Assembly (NCBI GenBank): GCA_964503125.1
Contig: CAZCZE010000014.1
Coordinates: 1-64,000, forward strand
Direction of reading: 5' to 3'
Source: FEN-1219 sp964503125
GTDB lineage: Bacteria; Pseudomonadota; Gammaproteobacteria; Steroidobacterales; Rariloculaceae
Length of the DNA stretch: 64,000 bases
In this document: positions 53,288-64,000 of the stretch, one piece after another
Layout of the letters: every line of letters starts with the position of its first letter
Position numbering within the stretch: position 1 is the stretch's first letter
Translations under genes and position numbers: made by a program
The notes under the pieces: model-generated
The model's input: only the letters and a program-made list of their open reading frames with translations
The model's database searches: none
Told to the model about the DNA's origin: nothing

Positions 53288-53659
53288 CTACTGCTGTTCG
53301 TTGCCCGTTTCCGGCACCGTCTCGTCCGGCGGCAACGCAGGCAAGTCGTCCACCGGCGGCGGCGCCTCGACCGGCGGCGCGCTCTGCGTCGCCGGCGCCA
53401 ACTCGAGCAAGCTCGTCGGCGCGGTGCGCTGCGTCGAGAGATACGCGAGCGCGAGACTCGTTGCAAAAAACAACGTCGCGAGAACGCCGGTCATGCGCGA
53501 GAAGAACGTGGCCGCGCCGCGCGCACCGAAGACCGTGCCCGACGCCCCGGCCCCGAAGCCCGTGCCCGCGTCGGCGCCCTTGCCGCGCTGCAACAGCACG
53601 AGCCCAATGAGCAAGAGCGCTATGCCCACGTGGCCAACCAATACGGCCGTCTGCAACAT
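53288..53659 (-). CDS. secG: Preprotein translocase subunit SecG
   Basis: The protein has 123 residues and two membrane helices (VGHVGIALLLIGLVLLQRGK and TGVLATLFFATSLALAYLST). GTVFGARGAATFFSRMT is the conserved loop. A Pro/Ala-rich acidic tail (APPVEAPPPVDDLPAL) extends the minimal protein. It associates with SecYE during export. It is 11 bp after tpiA and upstream of tRNA-Leu. Confidence 0.95.
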   Translation of the reverse strand: MLQTAVLVGHVGIALLLIGLVLLQRGKGADAGTGFGAGASGTVFGARGAATFFSRMTGVLATLFFATSLALAYLSTQRTAPTSLLELAPATQSAPPVEAPPPVDDLPALPPDETVPETGNEQQ

Positions 53660-53670
53660 CAGAATGCTTC

Positions 53671-54429
53671 CTAAGTCGCCGCGCGGAAGATCTCGAGGAA
53701 CTCTGCGGCGACAAGTGAGGCGCCGCCCACGAGCCCGCCGTCGATGTCGTCCATGGCGAAGAGGCTACGGGCGTTGGCGCCTTTGACACTGCCCCCGTAC
53801 AGAATACGAAGGCTCGAGGCAATTGTAGCATCCCGAGCCGCGATGAGGCTCCGGATGAACGCGTGGACCTCCTGCGCCTGCTCGGGAGTCGCCGTGCGTC
53901 CGGTGCCGATGGCCCAGACGGGCTCGTAGGCGATCACGGCTTGCGCAAAGGCGGCCACGCCGGCCGAGTCGACGACGGCCATGACCTGTCGCTCGACGAC
54001 CTCCCGCGTGCGCCCGCCCTCGCGCTCGGCGAGCGTCTCGCCGACGCACAGGATGGGCGTAAGACCGGCCGCGAGCGCGAGCCCGAACTTCCCGGCGACC
54101 CCGGCATCGGTCTCGCCGTAGAGCGCCCGCCGCTCCGAGTGGCCCACGATCACGTGACTGCAACCGACGTCACGGAGCATCGCGCCCGAGATCTCGCCGG
54201 TAAAAGCTCCGGCGCCAGGCTGGTCGGCGAGGCTCTGGGCGCCGAGCATGAGGGCGCTGCCGTCGAGCGATTCGCGGACGGCGCCGAGGTAAACGTACGG
54301 CGGGCAGAGCAACATGCTCGCGGCCGTTCGGCTGCCGACGCCGGCGCGCAACGCGGCCACGAGCTCGCGGCTTTGGGCCAGCGAGCCGTTCATCTTCCAG
54401 TTGCCGGCAATCAAGGGCTTACGGGTCAC
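53671..54429 (-). CDS. tpiA: Triosephosphate isomerase
   Basis: The protein has 252 residues. Active-site segments are AGNWKMNG (Lys), VIVGHSERR (His) and VIAYEPVWAIGTG (Glu), plus ILYGGSVKG. It interconverts dihydroxyacetone phosphate and glyceraldehyde 3-phosphate in the cytoplasm. It lies between glmM (90-bp gap) and secG. Confidence 0.97.
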   Translation of the reverse strand: MTRKPLIAGNWKMNGSLAQSRELVAALRAGVGSRTAASMLLCPPYVYLGAVRESLDGSALMLGAQSLADQPGAGAFTGEISGAMLRDVGCSHVIVGHSERRALYGETDAGVAGKFGLALAAGLTPILCVGETLAEREGGRTREVVERQVMAVVDSAGVAAFAQAVIAYEPVWAIGTGRTATPEQAQEVHAFIRSLIAARDATIASSLRILYGGSVKGANARSLFAMDDIDGGLVGGASLVAAEFLEIFRAAT

Positions 54430-54519
54430 TCGAGTCTCGTCGCGGCGGGGTCGAACAATGACGCGGCCGGCAGCTTACGGGCCGCAACGGCCGAGCGCAA
54501 CGGACGGTGCCGGCACCTC

Positions 54520-55863
54520 TTAACGTTCGCCGCCGAAGCTGCTGCGGACCGAATCCGCGAGGCGGCCGGCCAGCGCATCGACCTGTTGCCGGTCCTCACC
54601 CTCGACCATGATCCGGATGACGGGCTCGGTCCCGGAGGCGCGCAGCACCACGCGGCCGCGCGCGCCGAGCTCGGCCTCGACGCTGTCGACCGCATTGCGC
54701 ACGGCCGGGTCGCCGTTCGGATCGACAGGCTCGCGTACTTTGACGTTGAGCAGGACCTGAGGGAACTGGCTCATACCCGCGGCGAGCTCGCTCAGCGGCC
54801 GGCCCGTGCGCTGCATGACGGCGAGCACCTGCAACGCCGTGATGAGCCCGTCGCCGGTCGACGTCCGATCGAGACATAGGATGTGGCCCGACGTCTCGCC
54901 GCCGAGGATGCCGCCGCGCTGCTTGAGCAGCGCGAGCACGTGTCGGTCGCCGACCTTGGCGCGCAAGAATTCGATGCCGTGGCCGCGCAGCGCGAGCTCG
55001 AGGCCGAGGTTGCTCATGACCGTGCCCACGACTGGGCCGCGCAAGTCCTTCGAGGCGCTGCGGTCACGCGCCAGGATGTAAACGAGTTGATCGCCGTCGA
55101 CGAGATTGCCGCGCTCATCGACCATGACGACGCGGTCGCCGTCGCCATCGAGCGCGAGCCCGACGTGTGCGCGCACGCCGGTGACCGTGAGCTTGAGCAG
55201 ATCGGGCCGCGTCGAGCCGCACCCGTCGTTGATGTTGCGGCCGTTGGGCGAGCACCCTACGGGCACGACATCCGCACCGAGATCCGACATGAGGCGCGGC
55301 GCGACTTTGTACGCGGCCCCGTGCGCCGCGTCGACCACGATCTTGAAGTCGTTGAAGATCATCCCGGCCGGAACCGTGCTCCTGCAGAAATCCATGTATT
55401 CGGCCCGCGCGCTCGAGGCGGTCTTGGCTTGCCCGAGCGCGCGCGAGTCGCGCGTGATCGGCCGCGCATCGAGTCCGGCCTCGATGGCTTCCTCTAGCTC
55501 GTCCGAGAGCTTCTCCCCTTCGGCGTCGAAGAACTTGATGCCGTTGTCGTAGTACGGATTGTGCGAGGCGCTGATGACGATGCCGAAGTCGGCGCCCATT
55601 TTTTTCGTGAGCACGGCGATCGCCGGCGTCGGCAACGGCCCCGTGAGCAGCACATCGACGCCCGCGGCGACGAAACCTGCTTCGAGCGCCGACTCGAACA
55701 TGTAGCCCGAGACGCGCGTGTCCTTGCCGATGAGCACTTTGCCGCCTTTCGGCGCCAGCACGGTCGCCGCCGCGCTCGCGAGGCGCAGCGCGAAATCGAC
55801 GGTCATGGGCGCGGTTCCGACTTGGCCGCGAATGCCGTCGGTGCCGAAGTAGCGGCGCGTCAT
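54520..55863 (-). CDS. glmM: Phosphoglucosamine mutase
   Basis: The protein has 447 residues. YFGTDGIRG opens the protein. IVISASHNPYYDNGIKFF holds the phospho-Ser, DGDGDRVVMVDE binds Mg, and GETSGH contacts sugar. It makes glucosamine 1-phosphate for the cell wall and LPS. folP, normally directly upstream, is missing. In its place is a 75-bp spacer with a 21-codon frame (55860-55925) whose stop overlaps this start. Confidence 0.97.
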   Translation of the reverse strand: MTRRYFGTDGIRGQVGTAPMTVDFALRLASAAATVLAPKGGKVLIGKDTRVSGYMFESALEAGFVAAGVDVLLTGPLPTPAIAVLTKKMGADFGIVISASHNPYYDNGIKFFDAEGEKLSDELEEAIEAGLDARPITRDSRALGQAKTASSARAEYMDFCRSTVPAGMIFNDFKIVVDAAHGAAYKVAPRLMSDLGADVVPVGCSPNGRNINDGCGSTRPDLLKLTVTGVRAHVGLALDGDGDRVVMVDERGNLVDGDQLVYILARDRSASKDLRGPVVGTVMSNLGLELALRGHGIEFLRAKVGDRHVLALLKQRGGILGGETSGHILCLDRTSTGDGLITALQVLAVMQRTGRPLSELAAGMSQFPQVLLNVKVREPVDPNGDPAVRNAVDSVEAELGARGRVVLRASGTEPVIRIMVEGEDRQQVDALAGRLADSVRSSFGGER

Positions 55864-55938
55864 CGGAGCTTGGACCGGCGCTCGCGCCGCACGCGATGCG
55901 ACGGCAGTTCGAGCAGCGTGGGCATGGAGGCGCCGGAG

Positions 55939-57858
<1,920 letters not shown>

Positions 57859-57909
57859 GGCGTTACCTCGTGGCCGAGCGGTCCTGGCTCGGCTCGTGTC
57901 TAGACCCTA

Positions 57910-58533
57910 CTACATCCCAAAGTTTCTAGCCAGCAAATAAATCTCGCGGCTCTCGGGCCGCGAAGCCTTCGGCTTGATCGTCTTCACGGTTTGGAACCGT
58001 GACTTCTGCTCACGCACGAAAGCCTCGACACCTTCGCCTTGAAACGCTTTGACGAGCAAGTCGCCGCCCGGGCGCAGCACTTCCGTGGCAAACAGCAATG
58101 CCTCTTCGAGCAGTGCAATGGTGCGCGGCTGATCCATGGCGCGTTGACCGCTCATGTTGGGCGCCATGTCGGACAATACAAGGTCGACGCGCCCGGGGCC
58201 GACGAGCTCGCGCAGCGCGGCGAGCGTCTCGGGCGTCGTGAAATCGCCTTGTAGAAACGCGACGCCCGGTATCGGCTCCATCGGCAGAAGATCGACGGCG
58301 ATGACGCGCCCGCCCGGAGCGACGAGACGAGCCGCGAGCTGGCTCCAGCTGCCGGGGGCGGAGCCGAGATCGACGCAGACCGTGCCCGGTTTCAGCAGGC
58401 GCTCTTTGGCCTGGATCTGCTCGAGCTTGAAGACGGCGCGCGACCGCCAGCCGCCACGACCCGCCTGCTCGACGTAGATGTCGCGTTCCTGGCGCTCACG
58501 CCAGCGGTGGCTCGAACCCGTGCGTCGTGGCAT
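57910..58533 (-). CDS. rlmE: 23S rRNA (uridine-2'-O)-methyltransferase RlmE
   Basis: The protein has 207 residues. VCVDLGSAPGSWSQLAARLV is the SAM site, VDLVLSDMAPNMSG holds the catalytic Asp, and LLVKAFQGEGVE holds the catalytic Lys. RSRAVFKLEQIQ is the conserved N-terminal part. It modifies U2552 of 23S rRNA. ATG 58533 fits the family; a frame to 58755 runs through greA. It starts 7 bp after the greA stop; the divergent yhbY normally between them is absent. Confidence 0.95.
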   Translation of the reverse strand: MPRRTGSSHRWRERQERDIYVEQAGRGGWRSRAVFKLEQIQAKERLLKPGTVCVDLGSAPGSWSQLAARLVAPGGRVIAVDLLPMEPIPGVAFLQGDFTTPETLAALRELVGPGRVDLVLSDMAPNMSGQRAMDQPRTIALLEEALLFATEVLRPGGDLLVKAFQGEGVEAFVREQKSRFQTVKTIKPKASRPESREIYLLARNFGM

Positions 58534-58540
58534 CCGCGTC

Positions 58541-59017
58541 TTAAATGTACTCGACGCCGGCGATCTCGTAGGTACGCTTGCCGCCCGGCGCCGAGACGTC
58601 GACCTCGTCGCCCTCGCGTTTGCCGATGAGCGCGCGCGCGATCGGCGAGCCGATCGACAACAGACCGCTCTTGATGTCGGCTTCGTCCTCGCCGACGATC
58701 TGATAGCGCGCCTTGCTGCCGTCAGTCGTATCGACGACGTGCACGGTGGCGCCAAATACGACCTTGCCGCCCGCGTTGACGGCCGTCACGTCGATGATCT
58801 GCGCGTTCGAGAGCTTGGCCTCGATGTCGCGAATACGCGCTTCCATGAGCCCCTGTTGTTCCTTGGCCGCATGATATTCGGCGTTTTCCTTGAGGTCACC
58901 GTGCGCGCGAGCAGTCGCAATCGCGACGGTGACCTTCGGCCGCTCCTCGAGCTTCAAGCGGCGCAGCTCCTCTTTGAGTTGCGCTGCGCCGCGCGCCGTT
59001 AGAGGCACCTTGCTCAA
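58541..59017 (-). CDS. greA: Transcription elongation factor GreA
   Basis: The protein has 158 residues. An N-terminal coiled coil (RGAAQLKEELRRLKLEERPK, DLKENAEYHAAKEQQG with the acidic tip) is followed by the C-terminal FKBP-like domain ending GGKRTYEIAGVEYI. It rescues backtracked RNA polymerase. The start overlaps the carB stop (ATGA). Confidence 0.96.
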   Translation of the reverse strand: MSKVPLTARGAAQLKEELRRLKLEERPKVTVAIATARAHGDLKENAEYHAAKEQQGLMEARIRDIEAKLSNAQIIDVTAVNAGGKVVFGATVHVVDTTDGSKARYQIVGEDEADIKSGLLSIGSPIARALIGKREGDEVDVSAPGGKRTYEIAGVEYI

Positions 59018-62000
59018 ACCGAGGCCTCCGCGTGCAAATCCTGGAGCCGATTCACGACGACGTTATCGAGATGGTCGAGCGCGTCGCAGGTGGCTTTGGC
59101 CGCCGCGACCGTCGTGTAGTACGTGACCTTGCGATGCACGGCCTCGCCGCGGATCGAGTGCGACTCTTTGATCGCTTGCTTACCTTCGGTCGTGTTGACG
59201 ATCAAGCTGAGCTCGCGGTTCTTGATCATGTCGACGACGTGCGGGCGCCCTTCGCGGACTTTGTTGACGCGCTGGCACGGCACGCCGGCCTCCTTGAGCG
59301 CCTTGGCCGTCCCGCCCGTGGCGACGATCGTAAAGCCTCGCGCCACGAGCATCTTGCCGAGCTCGACGACGCCGGGTTTATCGCGGTCGCGCACGCTGAT
59401 GAACGCGAGCCCGCGGCGCGGCAGCACCACGCCCGACGCGAGCTGCGCCTTCGCGTAGGCCTCGCCGAACGTGCGGCCCGTGCCCATGACTTCGCCCGTC
59501 GACTTCATCTCGGGGCCCAGGATCGGGTCGGCATCGGGGAACTTGATGAACGGGAACACCGACTCTTTGACTGAGAAGTACGGCCGCTTGCCGGGCGTCG
59601 TGAACCCTTGTTCCTTGAAGGTGATTCCGGCCATCGCTTTCGCGGCGATCTTTGCGAGCGGCTGACCGATGGCCTTCGACACGAACGGAATGGTGCGCGA
59701 AGCCCGCGGGTTGACCTCGAGCACGTAGATGATGCCGTTTTGAATCGCGAACTGCGTGTTCATGATGCCGTTGACTTGCAGCGCCTGTGCCATGAGCCGC
59801 ACCTGATCGCTGAGCGCCTGTTGGGTCTCAGCGGTCAGGCTGAACGGTGGCAGCGAGCAGCCCGAGTCGCCCGAGTGGATGCCGGCCTGCTCCACGTGCT
59901 CCATGATGCCGCCGATGACGACCTCTTGACCATCGCAGATGGCGTCGACGTCGACCTCGACGGCCAAGTCGAGGAAGCGGTCGAGCAGGATCGGACTGTC
60001 GTTCGAGACGCTCACGGCGCGGTCGACGTAATCGCGCAGCTCGTCCTCGCCGTGCACGATCTCCATGGCGCGCCCGCCGAGCACGTAGGACGGCCGCACG
60101 ACGAGCGGGTAACCGACCTCTTTGCCCATGGCCACGGCTTCGTCGACGGTGCGCGCCGTGCGGTTCGGCGGCTGCTTGAGCTTCAACCGATTGACAAGCT
60201 GTTGGAAGCGCTCGCGATCCTCGGCGAGGTCGATCGAGTCCGGCGAGGTGCCGATGATCGGCACGGCGGCCTCTTCGAGCGCTCGCGCCAGCTTGAGCGG
60301 CGTTTGGCCGCCGTATTGCACGATGACGCCTTTCGGCTTCTCCTTGTGCACGATCTCGAGCACGTCTTCGAGCGTGACGGGCTCGAAATACAGGCGATCC
60401 GAGGTGTCGTAGTCCGTCGATACGGTTTCGGGGTTGCAGTTGACCATGATGGTCTCGAACCCGGCATCCTTGAGGGCGAACGACGCATGCACGCAGCAAT
60501 AGTCGAACTCGATGCCTTGGCCGATGCGGTTCGGGCCGCCGCCCAAGATCATGATCTTCTGTCGATCCGTCGGGTCGGCTTCGCAGAAGTCTTCGTAGGT
60601 CGAATAGAGGTACGCCGTATGGCTCGCGAACTCCGCGGCGCAGCTGTCCACGCGCTTGAAGACGGGCCGGATGTTCTCTTTGTGGCGAGCCGTGCGCACT
60701 GCTTTTTCCTTGACGCCGATCAGATCCGCGATGCGCTTGTCGCTGAAGCCGCGGCGCTTGAGCTTGCGCAGCTCGTCGGGCTTTAGCGCCGCAGCGCCGA
60801 GCTCCTTGGTTTGTTTTTCGACGTCGACTAGCTCCTTGATCTGCGCGAGAAACCACGGGTCGATGTTCGTGAGCTCATGCAGCTCGTCGAGGCCTAAGCC
60901 GGCACGAAAACCGTCGGCCACGTACCAGATGCGCCGGCTGCCCGCCATCTTGAGCTCGTGCCGGAGTTTCGCCCAATCGTCCTCGGTCTCGACGGACTTC
61001 ATCATCGGGTTCAAGCCCTCGGTGCCGATCTCGAGACCGCGCAACGCTTTCTGCAGCGACTCCTGGAACGTGCGCCCGATCGCCATGACCTCGCCGACGG
61101 ATTTCATCTGCGTCGTCAGGCGATCGGCCGCCTGCGGGAATTTTTCGAACGTGAACCGCGGCACCTTCGTGACCACGTAGTCGATCGTGGGCTCGAACGA
61201 CGCCGGTGTCGCGCCGCCCGTGATTTCGTTCTTGAGCTCGTCGAGCGTGTAGCCCACGGCGAGCTTGGCCGCAACCTTCGCGATCGGAAACCCGGTGGCC
61301 TTCGACGCGAGCGCCGATGACCGCGACACGCGCGGATTCATCTCGATGACGAGCAGCCGGCCGTCGGTCGGCGAGATCGCGAACTGCACGTTCGAGCCGC
61401 CCGTATCGACGCCGATCTTGCGCAGCACGGCGATCGACGCGTCGCGCATGCGCTGGTACTCCTTGTCCGTGAGCGTCTGCGCCGGCGCCACCGTGATCGA
61501 GTCGCCGGTGTGGATGCCCATGGGGTCGAGATTCTCGATCGAGCAGACGATGATGCAGTTGTCGTTCTTGTCGCGAACGACCTCCATCTCGAACTCTTTC
61601 CAGCCGATGACGGATTCTTCGAGCAGCACCTCGCCGGTCGGCGATTGGTCGAGGCCGCGGCTCACGATGTCCCCGAACTCTTCGCGGTTGTAGGCGATGC
61701 CGCCGCCGCTGCCGCCGAGAGTGAACGAGGGGCGCACGATCGTCGGGAAACCGACCTCTTCCTGGACGGCCCAAGCCTCTTCGAGGTTGTGCGCGATGCC
61801 GGCGCGCGGCGTCGCGAGGCCGATGTCCCGCATGGCGTGCCGGAACAACTCGCGGTCCTCGGCCATGTCGATGGCCTCGCGCGAGGCGGCGATGAGCTCG
61901 ACGCCGTGTTTCTCGAGCACGCCCTCGCGGACCAAGTCGAGTGCGCAATTGAGGGCAGTTTGGCCGCCCATCGTCGGGAGCAGCGCGCTCGGCTTCTCCT

Positions 62001-62238
62001 TGGCGATGATCTCGGCGATCGTCCGCCAATGAATCGGCTCGATATAGATGGCATCCGCGCTCGCGGGATCCGTCATGATCGTCGCGGGGTTGGAATTGAC
62101 GAGGATGACTCGGTAGCCCTCTTCCCTGAGCGCCTTGCAGGCCTGGGTCCCCGAATAGTCGAATTCGCACGCCTGCCCGATGATGATGGGACCGGCGCCG
62201 ATGATGAGGATGCTTTCGAGGTCGTCGCGACGCGGCAT
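59014..62238 (-). CDS. carB: Carbamoyl-phosphate synthase large subunit
   Basis: The protein has 1074 residues, the usual length. Two homologous ATP-grasp halves (VRPSFTLGGSGGGIAYN and VRPSYVLGGRAMEIVHG), an oligomerisation region and a C-terminal MGS-like allosteric domain (GLAFISVRDRDKPG) are visible. It makes carbamoyl phosphate for pyrimidine and arginine synthesis with CarA. It is 50 bp after carA. Confidence 0.97.
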   Translation of the reverse strand: MPRRDDLESILIIGAGPIIIGQACEFDYSGTQACKALREEGYRVILVNSNPATIMTDPASADAIYIEPIHWRTIAEIIAKEKPSALLPTMGGQTALNCALDLVREGVLEKHGVELIAASREAIDMAEDRELFRHAMRDIGLATPRAGIAHNLEEAWAVQEEVGFPTIVRPSFTLGGSGGGIAYNREEFGDIVSRGLDQSPTGEVLLEESVIGWKEFEMEVVRDKNDNCIIVCSIENLDPMGIHTGDSITVAPAQTLTDKEYQRMRDASIAVLRKIGVDTGGSNVQFAISPTDGRLLVIEMNPRVSRSSALASKATGFPIAKVAAKLAVGYTLDELKNEITGGATPASFEPTIDYVVTKVPRFTFEKFPQAADRLTTQMKSVGEVMAIGRTFQESLQKALRGLEIGTEGLNPMMKSVETEDDWAKLRHELKMAGSRRIWYVADGFRAGLGLDELHELTNIDPWFLAQIKELVDVEKQTKELGAAALKPDELRKLKRRGFSDKRIADLIGVKEKAVRTARHKENIRPVFKRVDSCAAEFASHTAYLYSTYEDFCEADPTDRQKIMILGGGPNRIGQGIEFDYCCVHASFALKDAGFETIMVNCNPETVSTDYDTSDRLYFEPVTLEDVLEIVHKEKPKGVIVQYGGQTPLKLARALEEAAVPIIGTSPDSIDLAEDRERFQQLVNRLKLKQPPNRTARTVDEAVAMGKEVGYPLVVRPSYVLGGRAMEIVHGEDELRDYVDRAVSVSNDSPILLDRFLDLAVEVDVDAICDGQEVVIGGIMEHVEQAGIHSGDSGCSLPPFSLTAETQQALSDQVRLMAQALQVNGIMNTQFAIQNGIIYVLEVNPRASRTIPFVSKAIGQPLAKIAAKAMAGITFKEQGFTTPGKRPYFSVKESVFPFIKFPDADPILGPEMKSTGEVMGTGRTFGEAYAKAQLASGVVLPRRGLAFISVRDRDKPGVVELGKMLVARGFTIVATGGTAKALKEAGVPCQRVNKVREGRPHVVDMIKNRELSLIVNTTEGKQAIKESHSIRGEAVHRKVTYYTTVAAAKATCDALDHLDNVVVNRLQDLHAEASV

Positions 62239-62288
62239 TAGCTAATCTGATTCCTCTACAAACGTTCGTAACTGTCTGTTTTAGATAT

Positions 62289-63437
62289 CTATACGGCTTG
62301 CGCCCGATGGCGATACGTCTTCATGGACGCGATGAAACGCTGGAACAGCGGCTTCAAATCGTGCGGGCCGGGGCTCGCCTCGGGGTGGCCCTGGAACGAG
62401 AACGCCGGCCGATCGGTGCGCTCGATGCCCTGCAGGCTGCCGTCGAATAGCGACCGGTGCGTGGCTCGCGCGTTTGCTGGCAACGTGTTCTCCTGGACCG
62501 AGAAACCGTGGTTCTGGCTCGTGATCATGACGCGGCCCGAGTCGATCTCGACGACCGGGTGATTCGCGCCGTGATGACCGAATTTCATCTTCTCGGTTTT
62601 GGCGCCGCTCGCGAGACCGAGCAGCTGATGGCCGAGACAGATGCCGAAGATCGGCACACCGGTGTCGAGCAGCGTGCGAATCGCCTCGATGGCGTAGTCG
62701 CACGGCTCGGGGTCGCCGGGCCCGTTCGATAGGAACACTCCGTCCGGCAGCAACGCCATGACCTCCTCGGCCTTGGCCGTGGCCGGAACCACGGTGAGGC
62801 GGCAGTCTTGATCGGCGATGAGGCGCAAAATATTGCGCTTGATGCCGTAATCGAATGCCACGACGTGGAAGCTCGCCACGCGCTTCGTGTAGACGCTTTG
62901 GCGCTCCGGCCAGATGCTGCCCTGATTCCACTGATACGACTGCTTCGTCGTGACGAGCTTGGCGAGATCCATGCCCTTCAAGCCCGGGAACTTGCGCGCC
63001 GCTTTCACGGCTTCCTCGGCGCTCCCTTTCGCGCCCGTCACGATGCAGCCCGCCTGTGCGCCCTTGTCGCGGAGCACACGCGTCAGCTGGCGCGTGTCGA
63101 TCTCGGCAATGGCTACCGTCTTACCGCGGCGCAGGAACTGCTCGAGGTCGAGCTCCGCTCGCCAGTTGCTCCGCAGCACCGATAGATCGCGAATGATGAG
63201 CCCGGCGGCGTAGGTCTTCGTCGACTCGAAGTCGTCGGAGTTCGTGCCGACGTTACCGATGTGGGGATACGTCAACGTGACGATTTGGCGATAGTAGGAC
63301 GGGTCGGTGAGGATCTCTTGATAGCCGGTCATGGCGGTGTTGAACACCACCTCGCCGAGCGTGCGTCCCTCCGCACCCACGGAGACGCCCTTGAACACCG
63401 TGCCATCTTCGAGCGCTAGTATCGCCGGCTCCGCCAC
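62289..63437 (-). CDS. carA: Carbamoyl-phosphate synthase small subunit (glutamine amidotransferase)
   Basis: The protein has 382 residues. The N-terminal CPSase domain (VFNTAMTGYQEILTDPSY) is followed by a class I amidotransferase domain with the nucleophile in FGICLGHQLLGLA and the His/Glu in FSFQGHPEASPGP. It delivers ammonia from glutamine to CarB. The 253-bp gap upstream, towards dapB, contains two REP-like hairpins. Confidence 0.97.
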   Translation of the reverse strand: MAEPAILALEDGTVFKGVSVGAEGRTLGEVVFNTAMTGYQEILTDPSYYRQIVTLTYPHIGNVGTNSDDFESTKTYAAGLIIRDLSVLRSNWRAELDLEQFLRRGKTVAIAEIDTRQLTRVLRDKGAQAGCIVTGAKGSAEEAVKAARKFPGLKGMDLAKLVTTKQSYQWNQGSIWPERQSVYTKRVASFHVVAFDYGIKRNILRLIADQDCRLTVVPATAKAEEVMALLPDGVFLSNGPGDPEPCDYAIEAIRTLLDTGVPIFGICLGHQLLGLASGAKTEKMKFGHHGANHPVVEIDSGRVMITSQNHGFSVQENTLPANARATHRSLFDGSLQGIERTDRPAFSFQGHPEASPGPHDLKPLFQRFIASMKTYRHRAQAV

Positions 63438-63576
63438 GCTGAGCTCCTACGCAAATTCGGCTTGCATCAAGGCGCGGGACGGCTGCAAGCCCAGCAGCCG
63501 ATCCCGTGTTGGTCGAACGGGGAAACTCAGGCGGTAATTGTAGCCCGATGGTTCGCGAACGATCTACAGGCGCGCA

Positions 63577-63623
63577 GCCGAAAAATGCTCCTGCATTTTC
63601 GGCATGCCGGCCATCCCTGGCCG
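63577..63623 (-). repeat. REP-like double hairpin, copy 4
   Basis: In the minus orientation hairpin one is GGCC-AGGGAT-GGCC, followed by CGGCATGCCG and the second hairpin GCCGAAAATGC / loop AGGA / GCATTTTTCGGC, identical to copy 2. It is a tandem with copy 5 in the dapB-carA gap. Confidence 0.8.
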
Positions 63624-63626
63624 TCA

Positions 63627-63675
63627 GTCGCAAATTGCTCCTGCATTTGCGACATGCGCGCCATCCCTGGCGCGC
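63627..63675 (-). repeat. REP-like double hairpin, copy 5
   Basis: In the minus orientation hairpin one is GCGCGCC-AGGGAT-GGCGCGC. Hairpin two is GTCGCAAATGC / loop AGGA / GCAATTTGCGAC. The stems differ from the other copies by paired changes while the loop and spacer core stay constant. It lies 15 bases after the dapB stop. Confidence 0.8.
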
Positions 63676-63690
63676 AAAAAATTCGGCGCG

Positions 63691-64000
63691 CTAGTCGCGT
63701 GTCAGCCCGAGGACGTCCACCATCGAGTAGAGTCCCGGGGCTCGGCCGACGGCCCAACGCGCGGCGCGCAACGCGCCACGGGCGAAAGTCTTGCGGTCGG
63801 CGGCGCGGTGCGAGAACTCGACCTCTTCCTCGGAGCCGATGAAGCGCACTGCGTGCTCGCCGACGATGTTGCCGCCACGCGTCACCGAGAAGCCAATCGT
63901 GCCGGGTACTCGCGGACCGATCTGCCCCTGGCGCGCGTAGACGGCGAGCTCGCCGAGCTTGCGGTCCTGCGCGGCCGCAATCCGTTCGCCGAGCGCGAGC
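63691..64000 (-). CDS. dapB: 4-hydroxy-tetrahydrodipicolinate reductase, C-terminal part
   Basis: Only the last 102 codons lie in the window; the gene continues beyond position 64000. The visible part includes GTIGFSVTRGGNIVGEHAVR, FSHRAADRKTFARGALRAA and the family ending PGLYSMVDVLGL. The enzyme reduces the cyclic lysine precursor with NAD(P)H. Its place upstream of carA is the conserved arrangement. Confidence 0.93.
   Translation of the reverse strand, partial: LALGERIAAAQDRKLGELAVYARQGQIGPRVPGTIGFSVTRGGNIVGEHAVRFIGSEEEVEFSHRAADRKTFARGALRAARWAVGRAPGLYSMVDVLGLTRD

Noticed and set aside
53101..53610. Open frames running through the REP hairpins (MADMPKMQEHF.. and similar)
   Set aside because: The hairpin sequence happens to be open in several frames (MDGRHAENAGAF-like peptides) and overlaps tRNA-Leu and secG, so it is not a gene.

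Overview
The window looks like a chromosomal segment of a high-GC gammaproteobacterium, probably from a Xanthomonadales/Steroidobacter-like uncultured lineage. The lineage is an inference. It rests on the gene order dapB-carA-carB-greA-rlmE-ftsH-glmM-tpiA-secG-tRNA-Leu-nuoA..N-tRNA-fMet, which is the gammaproteobacterial order with the complex I operon between secG and the initiator tRNA.

Right part (38.6-64 kb, all on the minus strand): conserved housekeeping genes. From right to left these are the end of dapB, carA, carB, greA, rlmE, ftsH, glmM, tpiA, secG, tRNA-Leu(GAG), fourteen separate nuo genes (nuoA to nuoN, tightly overlapping) and an initiator tRNA. folP, normally between ftsH and glmM, is absent. 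yhbY is absent between greA and rlmE. The usual rimP-nusA-infB block does not follow the tRNA.

Left part (1-38.5 kb): an accessory, largely exported catabolic region of about 36 protein genes on both strands. It holds three quinoprotein (PQQ-type) dehydrogenases, two tannase/feruloyl-esterase family enzymes, two metallo-beta-lactamase fold hydrolases, an S9 peptidase, two other alpha/beta hydrolases, a DUF1080 protein, a GST, a cytochrome c', a desaturase and a ribosomal oxygenase. Several families that are normally cytoplasmic carry signal peptides here: methyltransferase, SnoaL-like, VOC, cupin, START-like and carboxymuconolactone decarboxylase-like proteins, and an arylmalonate decarboxylase-like protein with a Tat signal.

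The most distinctive feature of the left part is an eight-member family of secreted proteins sharing a [W/F]-[D/E]-G-x-TLVV core. Five of them also end in a Y-x-C-H-E-[G/D]-N motif; I call this the CHEGN family. They co-occur with small DUF6152-type proteins in two forms: as adjacent genes (two cases) and fused into one polypeptide (two cases). Every DUF6152 copy is predicted to mature with His-His at its N-terminus. This pairing is the best candidate here for an undescribed system. I infer that the CHEGN and DUF6152 proteins, together with PQQ dehydrogenases and c-type cytochromes, act outside the cytoplasmic membrane on plant-derived or aromatic substrates. No substrate can be read from the sequence.

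Repeats: a two-hairpin REP-like element occurs five times (10996, 53091, 53140, 63577, 63627). One copy lies at the centre of a 173-bp nested palindrome bounded by 36-bp inverted repeats.
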